Shown: positions 15,943-25,820 of the stretch, in pieces
Layout: each line of letters opens with the position of its first letter
Position numbering within the stretch: position 1 is the stretch's first letter
NCBI RefSeq assembly: GCF_001541095.1
Contig: NZ_LMXH01000001.1
Location: 1,314,048-1,378,047 of the forward strand
From: Paenibacillus sp. FJAT-26967
GTDB taxonomy: Bacteria > Bacillota > Bacilli > Paenibacillales > NBRC-103111
DNA length: 64,000 nt
Direction of reading: 5' to 3'
The notes under the pieces: model-generated
What the model was told of the DNA's origin: nothing
The model's input: only the letters and a program-made list of their open reading frames with translations
The model's database searches: none
Program-made: the position numbers and the translations under genes

Positions 15943-16863
15943 ATGACCTATTTCGTACATATTTTTCTGAATAATATCGTCCCGCTGTCCATTATGATCC
16001 TTATTGGGGCGGCCATGTACAGGGCGTTTAAGCTCGATATCAAGACCTTATCCAAGTTGAATTTTTTCGTATTTTCCCCGGCTCTTGTCTTCGTGAAATT
16101 ATATGAGTCGGAGCTTTCGGTTGCGGTACTCGGACAAGTCTTGTTCTTTTTCCTGCTGTTCTTTACGGCCATTTCCGTAATGGCAGAGATTTTTATCCGG
16201 ATTCGCCGTTACAAGGGCGGGATGAAGGGGGCTATGCGCAACAGCGTCGTTTTCTACAACAGTGCGAACTATGCCATTCCGCTTAATCAGATGGTGTTTG
16301 TCGGAGATGCTTTTACCATGTCCATTCAAATGATCATCATGATGATGCAGAACCTGCTGCCCAATACTTTGGGCGTCTACAACGTCAATGCCCACAAGAG
16401 CAGTTGGAAAGACATTCTGAGAACCGTCGCTTTCCTGCCTACGATTTATATGATCCCGCTTGCTTTTCTATTGAGGCATTTCGAGATCCCGATCCCGCAG
16501 CCGATTAATACCCCGCTTCATTACATTGCGGATGGTTTTATGGCGACGGCTTTACTTACGCTGGGCGTGCAGCTTGGAGGCATGAAGTGGAAGTTCATGT
16601 TCTCCGATGTGCTCTGGTCCAACTTCTTGCGTCTGATCATGGGTCCGGTGATCGGCCTGCTGATCGTTCTGCTGCTTGGCTTGGAAGGACCTATGGCCCA
16701 GGCACTGGTGCTGTCCTGCGCCGTTCCTACGTCCCTTAGCAGTGTGCTGCTTGCCGTCGAATACGACAATGAGCCGGATTTCTCCTCGCAAGCGGTGTTT
16801 ATGTCTACGGTACTGAGTATGTTTACCGTTACACTTGTGATTTATCTGCTTCCTTTTCTATAA
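15943..16863 (+). CDS. AEC-family (auxin efflux carrier-like) permease
   Basis: The 306-residue product is an integral membrane protein of about ten hydrophobic segments arranged as two halves joined by a short charged loop (IRIRRYKGGMKGAMRN). The first half ends with the conserved NSANYAIPLNQMVFG-like block and the second with SCAVPTSLSSVLLAVEYD. Both are characteristic of the bile-acid:Na symporter-like AEC transporters. Bacterial members export or import organic anions such as malate; the substrate here is unknown. The ribosome-binding site is weak. It stands alone, 73 bp before a GNAT gene on the same strand. Confidence 0.8.
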   Translation: MTYFVHIFLNNIVPLSIMILIGAAMYRAFKLDIKTLSKLNFFVFSPALVFVKLYESELSVAVLGQVLFFFLLFFTAISVMAEIFIRIRRYKGGMKGAMRNSVVFYNSANYAIPLNQMVFVGDAFTMSIQMIIMMMQNLLPNTLGVYNVNAHKSSWKDILRTVAFLPTIYMIPLAFLLRHFEIPIPQPINTPLHYIADGFMATALLTLGVQLGGMKWKFMFSDVLWSNFLRLIMGPVIGLLIVLLLGLEGPMAQALVLSCAVPTSLSSVLLAVEYDNEPDFSSQAVFMSTVLSMFTVTLVIYLLPFL

Positions 16864-16936
16864 GTTTAATCGCGTGAATGGAGAGCTTGAAATACGGGGA
16901 TGCCATTCTTATGTGGGCCTACAAACAAGGAGGATT

Positions 16937-17377
16937 ATGAATATGTTGATAGACATCAAAGACAAGATCAGGGAAGAAGAAGTGGCCGAACTGCTCGAGG
17001 CGGCTATCTTTCCCGATCCGGAGAGAATAGAGCAAGCTAAACTTGCATACGAGAATGATGCAGCGAAGCAGCTGTACGGTTACGAAGATCAGGGGGATTT
17101 AATCGGTATAGTCGGCTTTTCGGTAGACGCCGGTTCTTCCCTGACGATCCATCATCTTGCGGTACATCCGGAGTGCAGGGGAGCAGGTTATGGACGCGGA
17201 CTGGTTCTAGAGCTGATTGAGCTGAAAAAACCGCGCGAAATCGTCGTAGAGACGGACGAAGACACGGTTGATTTTTACCGCAATATCGGATTCACGATCA
17301 GCAGTCTGGGCGAGACTTACCCCGGCACCGAAAGATTCCGCTGCCACTACTCGGCTGATTTGGAAGACGGCGCATAA
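16937..17377 (+). CDS. GNAT-family N-acetyltransferase
   Basis: The protein carries the acetyl-CoA-binding motif A, IHHLAVHPECRGAGYGRGLV, and the C-terminal YRNIGF motif B typical of GNAT acetyltransferases. The substrate cannot be inferred. ATG 16937 has a perfect AAGGAGG four bases upstream and gives 146 residues; longer in-frame starts lack a site. A short terminator follows. Confidence 0.85.
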   Translation: MNMLIDIKDKIREEEVAELLEAAIFPDPERIEQAKLAYENDAAKQLYGYEDQGDLIGIVGFSVDAGSSLTIHHLAVHPECRGAGYGRGLVLELIELKKPREIVVETDEDTVDFYRNIGFTISSLGETYPGTERFRCHYSADLEDGA

Positions 17378-17447
17378 ACTAGTACAAAGTGAAGAACGGA
17401 TAGGGATAATCAGCGGACGAGAGCGTCCGGGTTATCCGTTTGATTCA

Positions 17448-17481
17448 GCCGGCCGGGAGTACCTGGCTGGCTTTTTCTTTT
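17448..17481 (+). terminator. terminator of the GNAT gene
   Basis: A 10-bp stem (17448-17457 with 17462-17471, two G-U pairs) and AGTA tetraloop are followed by TTTTTCTTTT. Confidence 0.75.
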
Positions 17482-17558
17482 GTCCTGAGGGCAGAAGGTC
17501 TCCGGTAAGAATTGCAAAATGTCCCACATCCCCGTCTTGGCCTCTCTCCTGTAAATTA

Positions 17559-17567
17559 TGATACAAT
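17559..17567 (+). promoter_or_regulatory. extended -10 promoter of the addBA operon
   Basis: TGATACAAT is about 100 bp before addB. A TTGGCC lies upstream with a 19-bp spacer, too long to be convincing as a -35 box. Confidence 0.4.
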
Positions 17568-17667
17568 AGATCGATAGGGAACATAGATTCCCCATATTTG
17601 TCAAGGTGAATGATTCCATTTATATTGAATTAGGATTGCTTAAAGATCGCGAAAGGAGCGGATTCCC

Positions 17668-20600
17668 TTGAAGGTACGATTTATTGTAGGCCGTGCAGGA
17701 AGCGGCAAGAGCCAGCTGTGCATGGACGAAATGATACAAGAATTGAAGAAAGAGCCGGATGGGCCTCCACTCATTCTGATCGTCCCCGAGCAGGCCACTT
17801 TCCAGACGGAGCTTGCGCTGGTCGACCATCCGGATGTGGGCGGGACGATCCGTGCCCAGGTGCTCAGCTTCCGCCGCCTCGCATGGAGGATTATGCAGGA
17901 AAGAGGCGGAACCGCGAGACAACCGATTGATGATGTGGGCAAGAAGCTTCTCCTTCACAAGCTTTTACATAAGCGTAAGGATGATCTCCGATTTTATCAA
18001 TCTGTCTATGAACAGACCGGTTTTGTTGATCGTTTAAACGATTTGTTCGCCGAATGGAGACGTTACTGCGTGACCGGAGACGGGCTCAGCCGCCACGTGG
18101 AGACTTATGAAGAATTTCTGGGCAGCCGCAAGCAGCTGCTTCGTGACAAAATGCGTGACCTTCAAGTCATTTATTCGGCATTTGAAGAAGAAATATCGGT
18201 CCGCTATTTGGACGGAGAGGGTACGCTTGCGAAGCTGGCAGAAGAACTGGGGCAATCCCGGTATATGCAGGATGCGCGTATTTGGATCGACGGCTTTCAT
18301 GGCTTTACACCCCAAGAGCTCAGGGTAGTCAGGGAGCTGTTCCGGACCGGCAGGGAAATAAGCGTGTCGCTTTGCCTGAATAGGCCTTATTATGCCGGAG
18401 AGATTCCGGAGGAGCTTGATTTGTTCCATCCGACCGCCAGGACGATGGTGCAGCTTCAAGAGCTGCTGGATGAGATAGACGGAGGGCCCGCTGAAACGAT
18501 TGTCGTAGAGCCGGCTATTAAGCCCCGCTTTGCGGCCAGTCCGATGCTGGCGCATCTCGAGCAGAACTTCGAGCAGCGTGTGGGACGGTATGCAAAGCCT
18601 TATTGGCCTGCCGGCAAATCTGCGGAGCGCGAGCAGGTCACTCTGTATGCGGCTGTGAACCGCCGGGCGGAAGCCGAGGGCGTGGCCAGGGAAATGACGA
18701 AGCTTGCGCGTGAGCAGGGTGTCCGCTGGCGAGATATGGCCGTGATGGTGCGTGATATGGGGCATTATGAGGATCTGCTGGAAACAACCTTTACGGATTA
18801 CGGCATTCCTCATTTCTTTGACCAGAAAAGAACGGTTCTCCATCATCCGTTAGCCGAATTCATCCGGTCTGCGCTGGAAGTCGTGCTGCACAACTGGAGA
18901 TATGACGCTGTGTTCCGGTGCGTCAAAACAGACCTGCTGCTGCCGTGGACTCCCTCCGGCGCTGCACAGGCCGGGAACGAGAGCAGCTCCCCTCAAGGGG
19001 CTGATTCCGCTGAGCAGGCCGCAGCGGAGGCTATGGAAGCTCCGGCAGCGGCGGATCTGACTTTGACGGAGCTGAGAGCCGCCATGGACCGGCTCGAGAA
19101 CTACGTGCTGTCCTACGGGATCCAGGGGAGCAGATGGACAGATGGCAAACCGTGGACCCACCGGTCCCGGGCGTCGCTGGAAGAGGAAGAAACAGCGGCA
19201 AATGCGGCCGAGGAGAAGTTTCTGCAAGAGATTCAGCAAACCAGGGAGTGGGTGGCGCAGCCGCTTTTGCGTTTTCAGAAGCGCCTTCGCAAATCCAAAA
19301 CCGTAAGCGCCAGAACCGAAGCGCTTTATGAACTTTTGACGGACGTGCATGCACCGGAGAGGCTGGAAGCTTGGCATACGGAGGCCGTGCAGGCCGGCAA
19401 ACCGGAGAAGGCGCGTGAGCACAGCCAGTTATGGGGCAGCCTGATGGACTTGTTCGACCAGCTTGTCGAGCTGATGGGCGATGAAGAAATTTCGGCCGAA
19501 CTCTATGCCGAGCTGCTGGAGACGGGTCTGGAGAGCATCAAGCTCGGACTCGTACCACCGGCGCTTGACCAGGTTCTCGTCGGCAGTATGGACCGGACTC
19601 GTTCGATGAAAATCCGGTACGCTTTTATTCTAGGCGTAAGTGATGGTGTAATTCCTGCCTCTCAGGCAGAAGACGGCGTACTGGCCGAAGCGGAGCGGGA
19701 GCTGCTTCTGCAGACGGGTCTGCCGATGGCGGACGGCAACCGCAGACGGCTGCTGGATGAATCCTTCCTGATTTATTCCTCCTTGGCTGTACCCAGCCGG
19801 CAGCTGTCTTTGTCGTATCCGCTCGCCGATGAGGAAGGGAAGTCTTTGCTTCCATCGGAGCTGATCCGGCAGATCAAGGGTCTGCTGCCCGATCTCAAGG
19901 AAGTGCAGTGGATGGGCGAGCCGTCCCCTGCGATGTCCGCATCAGAGCAGCTTGCTTATATGGCCAGCCCGGCCAGAGCGTTGTCCTATCTTGGCGTGCA
20001 GCTTAAGCAGTGGATGCGGGGAGCGGCCATAGGGGATGTCTGGTGGGGGACGTATAATTATTTCGCTTCCGAGCCGCAGTGGCGCGGGAGTATGCACCGC
20101 CTCGTCCAAGGCCTGCTTTATTCCAACAGGGAAGAGCGGCTGCCCAGAGAGACCAGCCGTCTCTTGTACGGCCGGCATCTCCGTGCCAGCGTGTCCCGGA
20201 TGGAACGTTATGTAGCGTGTCCGTTTTCCCATTTTCTGACGCATGGCCTGAAGCTCAGGGAGCGCAGAGTTTTCCGGCTTGAAGCGCCGGATATCGGACA
20301 GCTTTTTCACGGGGCATTGAATTTGTTCGTAAAGGGTATTCAGGAGGACAAGGTCGACTGGGCATCATTGTCTAGTACGGAGACTTACAAACGGACATCG
20401 GATGTGGTTGACCGGCTTGCTCCAAGACTGCAGGGCGAGATCCTGCTGAGCTCCAAACGATATCGCTATATCTCTCATAAACTCAAGCAAGTGGTCGGTA
20501 AAGCGGCGATTATGCTCGGTGAGCATGCCAAACGCAGCCGGTTCGCGCCTGTCGGCCTCGAAATCGACTTTGGACCGGGCGGGACGCTGCCATCCTTGAA

Positions 20601-21345
20601 CTTCCAGCTCGATAATGGCTGCACGATGGAAATTGTCGGCCGGATCGATCGGGTGGATCAGGCGCAGGGAGACAGCGGCCTGCTCCTGAGAGTCATCGAC
20701 TACAAGTCGAGTCCGACAGCACTGGATTTGTCCAGCGTCTATTACGGCTTGTCCCTGCAAATGCTGACGTACCTGGACGTTATTCTTACGCATGCACCGG
20801 AGTGGCTCGGGATGTCGGCTACGCCTGCGGGCGTGCTGTATTTCCACGTTCACAACCCTCTGCTTCAGTTTACGAATGGAATGAACGTGCAGGATATCGA
20901 GAAAGAGCTGCGCAAACGGTATAAAATGAAAGGCCTGCTCATGGCCGATCCTGACGTTGTACGAATGATGGACAGCGGACTCCAGGATGCCAGCGGACAC
21001 TCTCAGCTTGTCCCGGCGGCATTGTCCAAGGACGGGGGCTTCTATAAATCTTCATCCGTCGCATCGGAGGAGCAGTGGGATACGCTGCGCGGATTTGTAC
21101 GCAGCAGAATCCGGGATATCGGGACGGAAATTACGGATGGACGCGTGGATATCACGCCTTACCGGACCGGCAATAAATCAGCCTGTCAGCACTGTTCGTA
21201 TAAGGCCGTGTGCCAATTCGATCCGGTGCTGGAAGGCAATGAGCCTAATCATATGATCAAAATGGGCCGTGAGCGCGTATGGGCCGAGCTTTCAAAAACG
21301 CAGCCGGACAGTCGGGAAAGCGGGAAGGGGGAACGGGACGCATGA
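17668..21345 (+). CDS. addB: ATP-dependent helicase/nuclease subunit B
   Basis: AddB with AddA processes double-strand breaks and loads RecA at Chi sites (the Gram-positive counterpart of RecBCD). The 1225-residue protein has an N-terminal Walker A GRAGSGKS (residues 8-15) and inactivated-helicase regions. The C-terminal nuclease domain shows RVIDYKSS. Four cysteines are placed as in the AddB iron-sulfur cluster: one in VACPFSHFLTH and three in CQHCSYKAVC. The TTG start is preceded by AAAGGAG. The stop overlaps the addA start (ATGA), so the subunits are made in a coupled way. Confidence 0.95.
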   Translation: MKVRFIVGRAGSGKSQLCMDEMIQELKKEPDGPPLILIVPEQATFQTELALVDHPDVGGTIRAQVLSFRRLAWRIMQERGGTARQPIDDVGKKLLLHKLLHKRKDDLRFYQSVYEQTGFVDRLNDLFAEWRRYCVTGDGLSRHVETYEEFLGSRKQLLRDKMRDLQVIYSAFEEEISVRYLDGEGTLAKLAEELGQSRYMQDARIWIDGFHGFTPQELRVVRELFRTGREISVSLCLNRPYYAGEIPEELDLFHPTARTMVQLQELLDEIDGGPAETIVVEPAIKPRFAASPMLAHLEQNFEQRVGRYAKPYWPAGKSAEREQVTLYAAVNRRAEAEGVAREMTKLAREQGVRWRDMAVMVRDMGHYEDLLETTFTDYGIPHFFDQKRTVLHHPLAEFIRSALEVVLHNWRYDAVFRCVKTDLLLPWTPSGAAQAGNESSSPQGADSAEQAAAEAMEAPAAADLTLTELRAAMDRLENYVLSYGIQGSRWTDGKPWTHRSRASLEEEETAANAAEEKFLQEIQQTREWVAQPLLRFQKRLRKSKTVSARTEALYELLTDVHAPERLEAWHTEAVQAGKPEKAREHSQLWGSLMDLFDQLVELMGDEEISAELYAELLETGLESIKLGLVPPALDQVLVGSMDRTRSMKIRYAFILGVSDGVIPASQAEDGVLAEAERELLLQTGLPMADGNRRRLLDESFLIYSSLAVPSRQLSLSYPLADEEGKSLLPSELIRQIKGLLPDLKEVQWMGEPSPAMSASEQLAYMASPARALSYLGVQLKQWMRGAAIGDVWWGTYNYFASEPQWRGSMHRLVQGLLYSNREERLPRETSRLLYGRHLRASVSRMERYVACPFSHFLTHGLKLRERRVFRLEAPDIGQLFHGALNLFVKGIQEDKVDWASLSSTETYKRTSDVVDRLAPRLQGEILLSSKRYRYISHKLKQVVGKAAIMLGEHAKRSRFAPVGLEIDFGPGGTLPSLNFQLDNGCTMEIVGRIDRVDQAQGDSGLLLRVIDYKSSPTALDLSSVYYGLSLQMLTYLDVILTHAPEWLGMSATPAGVLYFHVHNPLLQFTNGMNVQDIEKELRKRYKMKGLLMADPDVVRMMDSGLQDASGHSQLVPAALSKDGGFYKSSSVASEEQWDTLRGFVRSRIRDIGTEITDGRVDITPYRTGNKSACQHCSYKAVCQFDPVLEGNEPNHMIKMGRERVWAELSKTQPDSRESGKGERDA

Positions 21346-24300
21346 AAACTGATTCAGTAAGTAAACCGGCAGGGAGTACCTGGACGGACGAACAATGGGA
21401 CGCGATTTCCTTGAAGGGACAGAATATGCTCGTAGCGGCAGCAGCAGGCTCCGGTAAAACAGCCGTGCTGGTCGAAAGGATTATCCGCCGCATATCGGAC
21501 GAATCCGCTCCTCTGGATGTGGACCGCCTGCTCGTTGCCACGTTCACGAAAGCGGCTGCGGCCGAAATGAAGCAGCGGATTCGCGAGGCGCTGGAAAAGG
21601 AGCTGACGGAGAGGCCCGATTCACAGCATCTGAAGCGTCAGCTCGCCCTTATGGGTCGGGCTTCCGTGACGACTCTGCATTCTTTTTGTCTGGAAGTGAT
21701 CCGCAGACACTACAGCCTCATCCAGCTTGACCCGGGCTTCCGCATTGCGAATGAGACAGAAGCCGAGCTGATGCGTCATGATCAGTTGGAAGAGATGATG
21801 GAGCAGTACTACGGGGACAGTGTGGAAGACAGTCCCTTCTGGCGGCTTGTCGATACATTCGGCGGAGAGCGGAGCGATGTCCCTCTGCACCTGCTGATTC
21901 AGAAGCTGTACGATGAGTCTCGGAGCCATCCATGGCCGGAGCATTGGCTGCGCGAGATGGCGGCGATGTTCGGTCCCGGGCCCGCTGTTCATCAAGCCGC
22001 AGGGAACACCATGGAAGGCCAGACGCAAAGAGCGGCAGCAATCGGGGCCTTGAACGAAGCGTATAAAGAAGCTGCGGCAGCTGCTTCTGCGGTAATGAGT
22101 GAGGGGACTGACCGCAATGAAACCCCTCTTGAGCTTGAAGAAACCGAAATCGCTAAAGACATCGAAGTCACCGGAGTAGAAACCGGTCAGGGAGCACCCG
22201 CAGATTTTTGGCTGGACAGCCTGACCGCAGATGTCCGGCTTGAACTTCAGGGGACTGCGGAGCTGCTGAAGCAGGCCATTGAACTTACCGGACAGCCTGG
22301 CGGGCCCTATCCGTATGAAGCCGCCCTTCAGGATGATCTAGCGGTTGTGAGCGGACTGTTGGAAATTGCCGATCATCATTCCTGGGAGATCCTGTACAGT
22401 GCTTTTCAAGCTGTAACGTTCGGCAAGCTCAAAGCCTGCAAAAAGGATGAAGCCGATCCGATGCTGCAAGAGCAGGTCAAAGATATGCGCAGCCGGGCCA
22501 AAGAACGGATTACTTCGCTCCGGGAAGAACTGTTCGGGCGTCCGCCGGGGCAATTTCTGGCGGAAACCCGTCAAATGGCGCCGGTCATTCATATTCTGGT
22601 CGATCTGGTTATCGACTTCTCAGAGCGCTACCGTCAGGCCAAAGCGGCCAAAGGACTAGTTGATTTTGCAGACTTGGAGCATTTCTGCCTCCGTATCCTG
22701 CGCGCGCCTGAATCGAATCCTGCGGAGCTGATTCCTTCGCGTGCGGCTATCGAATTCCGCGAGCAGTTTGCCGAGGTGCTGCTCGATGAGTATCAGGATA
22801 CGAATCGTGTGCAGGAAGCCATTGTGGAACTGATCTCGGAGCCTGTGCCGGGTAACCGGTTTATGGTAGGCGACGTGAAGCAGAGTATCTACCGGTTCCG
22901 TCTGGCAGAGCCGGCCCTTTTCCTGGAGAAATACAGGACCTACAGAAGCGAAGGAGGCGGACCGGGCCGGCGGATTGATCTTGCGCGGAATTTCCGGAGC
23001 CGGCAGGAAGTCGTCGATGCCGTTAACTTCATTTTTCGGCAGATTATGAACGAAGGTGTCGGAGATATCGCATACGATGCGCGGGCCGAGCTGGTGAACG
23101 GCGCTTCTTATCCGGCCTCGGAGAGTCAGAATCTCGCAGTTGAAATGCTGCTCATTGATCGTTCCGCCGCTTCCCAGCCAAGCGGAGAATCCGACTATAC
23201 GGATGGCGATGAGGGCGCAGAAGACCTGGGCGAAACGGCTTCGGGCGACGAAACCGGCATGCTGCTTGAAGGCCAGGAGCTAGAAACGGCTCAAATGGAG
23301 GCGCGGGCAATCGCGCTCAAGATCAGGAATATGCTGGAGCCTGAGACAGGGGAGCCTTCCCTTGTATATGACAAAAGATCCGGCAGCATGCGGACGGCCA
23401 CGTACCGGGATATCGTAGTTCTGCTTCGTGCCACTCAGCAGTGGTCGCCTATATTTATCGAGGAATTGCGCCTGCTGGGAATACCCGCTTATGCGGATCT
23501 GAATACGGGATACTTTACCGCAACGGAAGTGGAAGTCATGCTGGCGCTGCTCAAAGTAATTGATAACCCTTATCAGGATGTGCCGCTTGCTGCGGTGTTA
23601 CGCTCTCCTATAGTCGGATTGACGGCTGAGCAGCTGGCATCTTTGCGGATTACCGGCAAGAATATCCCTTACTACGAAGCAGTCCGCTCCTATGCGGAAG
23701 GCGGTTCCGCGTCAAGTCAGCCTGCCGATTCCGGTCTCCAGGATGCCGCCGGGTGGAAACCGGACCCGGAGCTCCACGGCAAGATCAGAGATTTCCTTGA
23801 GCGGCTCGGCCAGTGGCGGAGTGAGGCCCGGCAGGGCTCCTTGGCCCGTTTGATCTGGCAGATCTATGGAGATACGGGTTATTTTGATTTTGTAGGCGCT
23901 ATGCCCGGAGGTCTGCAGCGCCAGGCGAATCTAAGGGCGCTTTATGACCGGGCACGCCAGTACGAAAGCACCTCACTGCGCGGGCTATTCCGCTTTCTGC
24001 GTTTTATCGAGCGGATGAAGGAAACCGGAGGAGACCTGGGTACGGCACGGGCGCTTGGCGAGCAGGAAAATGTGGTACGGATCATGTCCATCCATAAGAG
24101 TAAAGGACTGGAGTTCCCGGTCGTATTCGTCGCCGGTCTTGGCAAAATGTTCAACCAGCGCGATCTGCTTGACCCGTTTCTGATTCATAAGGAACTCGGG
24201 TTCGGTCCGCGCTTTGTCGATACGGAGCTGCGGATCGCCTACCCGACACTTCCGCAGCTTGCCATCAAACGGCGCATGCGGATCGAAACGCTGTCCGAAG

Positions 24301-25721
24301 AGCTTCGCGTGCTCTACGTGGCATTAACGCGAGCGAGGGAGAAGCTCTACCTGCTCGGTACGGTCCGTTCGCTGGACAAGGCTCTGCTCGGTTGGAGCCG
24401 CTATCTGGAGCACGGCAGCTGGGCGCTGCCGGATGATGAAGTGGCGCGTGCCCGCAGCTACATGGACTGGCTCGGACCATCCTTAATGCGCCACAAGGAT
24501 GCAAGCTTGTGGCGGGAGCGTGCCGGACTTCCGGAGCGCGTACCTGCTTCGCTTGCGGCTGACAGTTCCCTGTGGCACTTTGAAGTGTTGACGCCGGATA
24601 CGCTGGCCGCAATGGGTAAAGCGGATGAAGCCGTAACGATTCAGGCCGATCGCCTCGAAGCGTTAAAGACGCTTAACCGGGTGTCTACCTTTTCCAGCGA
24701 ATGGGATGTGCCGCTTGCGAAGTCATTGTCTTGGACATATCCGTATGCTCAATCTACGGCCTATTTCTCCAAAACTTCTGTGTCCGAGCTGAAGCGGCTG
24801 GCGGAGCGTACCGGCGGGGCTGGTCAAGATGAGAAGCCTGCGGCTCAGCTCATGCCAAGTCCCGGAAGCGGACTGATTTTGCCGACACGGCTGCTCAAAA
24901 TGGCGGCGGGAGAAGGCGCGCCGTTATCCATAGAGACGACATCGTTATCGCCTGAAGCCGGTCAATTGCCAAGCTCCTCGTCCACGAGTAAAGAGAACAG
25001 TGTGGCGAGGGCGGGAATGCCGCTTGATTTCATATCCGAACAATTGCTGTTAACGGGTTCTGAGGATACTCCTGTAGTTGATTCCATGGTTGATTCCAAT
25101 GATTCCAAGCAGGAAGCGACCGGAGATAAGACCGATTCAACGCCTGCAGCCCGTTCCTCCCTGTTCAGAAGGCCTGCTTTTATGGAAGAAAAGAAGCTGA
25201 CGTCGGCAGAGCGCGGAACGGTGTTCCACGCCGTTATGCAGCATATTCCGCTTGGGAATGTCACGGCAGATACGGTAAGGGTCACGGTACAGGAGATGAT
25301 CGCCAAAGAACTAATTACACCCGCACAAGGCCGGGTGATTGATGCGGAGATCATTACGGGATTCTTTGCCTCTGAGCTGGGTGCAAGCCTGGCTTCGTCC
25401 GATCGGGTATGGCGGGAGGTGCCGTTTAGCCTGGGACTGCCTGCCGGAACCGTGTACCCGCATGCCGATTCGGCTACCCGCCTCGAAACCGTGCTGGTGC
25501 AAGGGGTAGTGGACTGTTTGTTCGAGACGCCGGACGGGCTTGTTCTTCTGGATTACAAGACGGATAAGGTCAAGGGTGTAGGAATTCCTCAATTGAAAGA
25601 GAGATATAAAGTGCAGATTGGGCTCTATGCGCAGGCTGTGGAAACCATTTGGCGGCGGAAGCTGGCCGCAACGTATTTGTTCTTTTTTGACGGAGGACAT
25701 GTGGTGGAGCTCGAAAGATAG
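21342..25721 (+). CDS. addA: ATP-dependent helicase/nuclease subunit A
   Basis: AddA is the UvrD-type 3'-5' helicase and nuclease of AddAB. Walker A AAAGSGKT ends at residue 40. The DEYQDTNRVQ Walker B, VGDVKQSIYRFR, and SIHKSKGLEFPVVFV helicase motifs are present, and the RecB-like nuclease motif LLDYKTDKV lies near the C-terminus. At 1459 residues it is longer than the B. subtilis protein (about 1230). The extra length sits in polar, Glu-rich inserts, notably after the first helicase segment, around the DYTDGDEGAEDLGE stretch, and before the nuclease domain. The start is set at the ATG overlapping the addB stop, with a GGAAGGGGG site. sbcD follows 99 bp later. Confidence 0.95.
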   Translation: MKTDSVSKPAGSTWTDEQWDAISLKGQNMLVAAAAGSGKTAVLVERIIRRISDESAPLDVDRLLVATFTKAAAAEMKQRIREALEKELTERPDSQHLKRQLALMGRASVTTLHSFCLEVIRRHYSLIQLDPGFRIANETEAELMRHDQLEEMMEQYYGDSVEDSPFWRLVDTFGGERSDVPLHLLIQKLYDESRSHPWPEHWLREMAAMFGPGPAVHQAAGNTMEGQTQRAAAIGALNEAYKEAAAAASAVMSEGTDRNETPLELEETEIAKDIEVTGVETGQGAPADFWLDSLTADVRLELQGTAELLKQAIELTGQPGGPYPYEAALQDDLAVVSGLLEIADHHSWEILYSAFQAVTFGKLKACKKDEADPMLQEQVKDMRSRAKERITSLREELFGRPPGQFLAETRQMAPVIHILVDLVIDFSERYRQAKAAKGLVDFADLEHFCLRILRAPESNPAELIPSRAAIEFREQFAEVLLDEYQDTNRVQEAIVELISEPVPGNRFMVGDVKQSIYRFRLAEPALFLEKYRTYRSEGGGPGRRIDLARNFRSRQEVVDAVNFIFRQIMNEGVGDIAYDARAELVNGASYPASESQNLAVEMLLIDRSAASQPSGESDYTDGDEGAEDLGETASGDETGMLLEGQELETAQMEARAIALKIRNMLEPETGEPSLVYDKRSGSMRTATYRDIVVLLRATQQWSPIFIEELRLLGIPAYADLNTGYFTATEVEVMLALLKVIDNPYQDVPLAAVLRSPIVGLTAEQLASLRITGKNIPYYEAVRSYAEGGSASSQPADSGLQDAAGWKPDPELHGKIRDFLERLGQWRSEARQGSLARLIWQIYGDTGYFDFVGAMPGGLQRQANLRALYDRARQYESTSLRGLFRFLRFIERMKETGGDLGTARALGEQENVVRIMSIHKSKGLEFPVVFVAGLGKMFNQRDLLDPFLIHKELGFGPRFVDTELRIAYPTLPQLAIKRRMRIETLSEELRVLYVALTRAREKLYLLGTVRSLDKALLGWSRYLEHGSWALPDDEVARARSYMDWLGPSLMRHKDASLWRERAGLPERVPASLAADSSLWHFEVLTPDTLAAMGKADEAVTIQADRLEALKTLNRVSTFSSEWDVPLAKSLSWTYPYAQSTAYFSKTSVSELKRLAERTGGAGQDEKPAAQLMPSPGSGLILPTRLLKMAAGEGAPLSIETTSLSPEAGQLPSSSSTSKENSVARAGMPLDFISEQLLLTGSEDTPVVDSMVDSNDSKQEATGDKTDSTPAARSSLFRRPAFMEEKKLTSAERGTVFHAVMQHIPLGNVTADTVRVTVQEMIAKELITPAQGRVIDAEIITGFFASELGASLASSDRVWREVPFSLGLPAGTVYPHADSATRLETVLVQGVVDCLFETPDGLVLLDYKTDKVKGVGIPQLKERYKVQIGLYAQAVETIWRRKLAATYLFFFDGGHVVELER

Positions 25722-25820
25722 TGGTTTGGCCAGAATTAAACGCGAGATAGACGGCGCTGAACGGGAAATTATGAATGTATTCAATTGAAGATTTTGTCAA
25801 AAAGAGTTGGGGGACTAGTT

